Under the pieces are notes generated by a model, which was not told the origin of the DNA, made no database searches, and saw nothing but the letters and a program-made list of their open reading frames with translations. 64,000 nt of DNA. Source: Artocarpus heterophyllus. Its lineage: Eukaryota; Streptophyta; Magnoliopsida; Rosales; Moraceae. Within the stretch, counting starts at the first letter, position 1, and each line of letters opens with the position of its first letter. The position numbers and the translations under genes are program-made. Shown here piece by piece: positions 63,501 to 64,000 of the stretch. The stretch lies in contig CM046337.1 of assembly GCA_025403435.1 (NCBI GenBank), positions 503,501 through 567,500 on the forward strand. Reading direction: 5' to 3'.

Positions 63501-64000
63501 AGATTGGTGAAATTCCTTCGTCCTCCAATACAAGCCTTTAGCACCGGGGCTGGCGTCACTGTTCCTGTTTTTGCCTGAAATTCGATGACTTGTCCATTCT
63601 TGGTGAATAAAGAGACACGTTTCCTATGACAATCTACTATTGCCTGGTATTTAGTTAGCCAATCCATTCCTAAGATTACATCAAACTCTGTCATAGTTAT
63701 TACATATAGGTCAGCCGATAGTTTATGTTCTCCTATAACAATACACACTGATTTACAAATTATGGATACTTCAGCTATCCCGCCCATTGGTGTACTAAGG
63801 GTTAATGATGAACTACATGTCTCAGTTTCTAATTGTAGTACGGAAGCAAATAACATAGATATAAATGAATGAGTGGCACCAGTGTCAAATAATACATGAG
63901 CCCAAGAATGAGACACGTGAATCATACCGTCTACAACTGAGTGATCAGCCTGTTTTCCTTGTCCAGTTGTAGCCGTAATTGCATAAGCTTGTGCTGGTGC
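60551..64000 (-). CDS. Chromovirus gag-pol polyprotein, C-terminal part (protease, RT, RNase H, integrase, chromodomain)
   Basis: The frame is open from the window edge (25 codons before the first ATG at 63923-63925) to the stop at 60551-60553, at least 1149 codons. The order is aspartic protease (DTGATHSFI), reverse transcriptase (catalytic [10 protein letters not shown]), RNase H ([13 protein letters not shown]), integrase zinc finger (two His, then CMTC) and integrase core ([25 protein letters not shown]). A GPF motif follows ([13 protein letters not shown]), then a chromodomain ending [16 protein letters not shown]. Chromodomains direct such elements to particular chromatin. The segment before the first ATG resembles the usual gag-protease junction, so translation starts outside the window. 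I see no stop or frameshift in this part. Confidence 0.96.
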   Translation of the reverse strand, partial: APAQAYAITATTGQGKQADHSVVDGMIHVSHSWAHVLFDTGATHSFISMLFASVLQLETETCSSSLTLSTPMGGIAEVSIICKSVCIVIGEHKLSADLYVITMTEFDVILGMDWLTKYQAIVDCHRKRVSLFTKNGQVIEFQAKTGTVTPAPVLKACIGGRRNFTNLGTIFASDGELKKSDLSSHTLVVDEFSDVFPDELPGLPLDREIEFVIDLTQGAAPVSIAPYRMAPAEKVELRKQLDELLEKGFIRPSASPWGAPVLFVKKHDGSLRLCVDYRQLNRLTIKNKYPLPRIDELFDQLGGSCYFSKIDLRSGYHQLKIREEDIPKTAFRTRYGHFEFLVMPFGLTNAPAAFMDLMNRVFRPYLDQFIIVFIDDILIYSKNEEEHAEHLRIALQTLREHGLYAKREKCDFWMTKVKFLGHVVSEEGISVDPSKIEAVLNWERPKNVSEIRSFLGLAGYYRRFVENFSKIASPLTKLTRKNVKFVWDDKCEEAFEELKRRLTSAPVLIIPNNEEPYTVYTDASGNGLGCVLMQHGRVVAYASRQLKPHERNYPTHDLELAAVVFALKIWRCYLYGAKFELYSDHQSLKYLFTQKDLNLRQRRWTEYMVDYDFSIQYHPGKANAVADALSRKNNGRIASLALEDWRRVTIADFNLQYYEDNERAFLFNVIATPTLIQKVKQGQWHDEGLRRVWKQIQNGEQLDGWQIEPEGFLLYKGRLVVPEDPYLRHAVLDEAHRSKFAIHPGSTKMYMDLKRQYWWRGMKRDVATFVSKCMTCQQVKAEHQKPGGELRSLPIPEWKWDHVTMDFVTGFPKTQIGHDAVWVIVDRLTKTAHFIPIRTNYSVSKLCQLYVEKVVTLHGVPMSIVSDRDTRFTSKFWRGLQRALGTQLNFSTAFHPQTDGQSERVIQILEDMLRACVLDFGTNWAAQLPYVEFAYNNSYQASIRMAPYEALYGRPCRSPLCWAEKEERLELGPQFIRETTDKIQIIRERLQTAQSRQKSYADKRRRPLEFMIGDFVFLKVKPKRGVSRFGVKGKLAPRYTGPFEIVERIGTLAYRLDLPPQLSHVHNVFHVSMLRKYEPDPSHVIMWTDVPIQGDTNYEEIPVQILDHEIKLLRRRGIPLVKVMWQHHDVEEATWELESEMREKYPYLF

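Larger units (their letters stand above)
58374..64000 (-). mobile_element. Ty3/gypsy chromovirus (Tekay/Del-like), 3' part
   Basis: On the minus strand the element shows an open gag-pol frame (64000 to 60551), a polypurine tract (60496-60508) and the 3' LTR (60495 to 58374). The chromodomain at the end of the integrase marks a chromovirus, and the long LTR, its sequence and the layout fit the Tekay/Del clade. The upstream gag and 5' LTR lie beyond the window. The uninterrupted pol frame suggests a fairly young insertion. Confidence 0.92.

Overview
This window is nuclear DNA from a flowering plant, almost certainly a eudicot. The genes have short exons bounded by GT and AG, introns and spacers are very rich in A+T, and the products are typical plant families. 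Plant Ty3/gypsy retrotransposons, a miniature LTR element, foldback elements and many microsatellites fill the spaces. I cannot name the species. No tRNA, rRNA, CRISPR array or prokaryotic feature is present.

Layout. Bases 1-5492 are nested transposons: the 5' end of a minus-strand chromovirus-like LTR element (LTR 1759-4109) interrupts an older GC-rich Tat-like element, of which an antisense ORF and one LTR remain (4110-5492). A host gene island follows: RABD1 (+, 6187-9010) and RABA2A (-, 9986-12373) converge. Then come F-box and histidine-rich gene remnants (13.3-14.9 kb), a solo LTR with a perfect target-site duplication (15081-17209), and a decayed second copy of parts of the Rab block (about 17.9-19.3 kb). 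Next are eEF1B-gamma (+, 20374-23034), a small single-pass membrane protein (+, 26454-27684), a STAR/KH RNA-binding protein (-, 28944-31677) and UPF3 (+, 36318-40892). A CC-NB-LRR resistance gene (+, 46535-49742) and a zinc alcohol dehydrogenase of the cinnamyl alcohol dehydrogenase family (-, 53326-55596) follow, set among locally duplicated non-coding sequence. The right edge (58374-64000) is the 3' part of a chromovirus with an open pol frame and a 2.1 kb LTR.

How the genes relate. The two Rab GTPases act at different membrane steps: RABD in ER-Golgi traffic, RABA2 in trans-Golgi/plasma-membrane and cell-plate traffic. eEF1B-gamma, the KH protein and UPF3 act in translation and RNA metabolism. 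There is no operon-like organisation. From memory, the order RABA2A, eEF1B-gamma, small membrane protein, KH protein matches an Arabidopsis chromosome 1 block (around At1g09630-At1g09660), which supports the gene calls.

The most interesting points are an in-frame TAG in UPF3, with two further exons in frame and recognisable as UPF3 downstream of it, in the mRNA of a nonsense-mediated-decay factor; an antisense ORF with its own TATA box inside a Tat-like retroelement remnant; the collinear decayed Rab duplicate; a TRIM and a SINE-like insertion in the RABA2A intron; and the solo LTR with exact target-site duplication. All exon models were read by eye from splice sites, reading frame and family resemblance, without transcript data.
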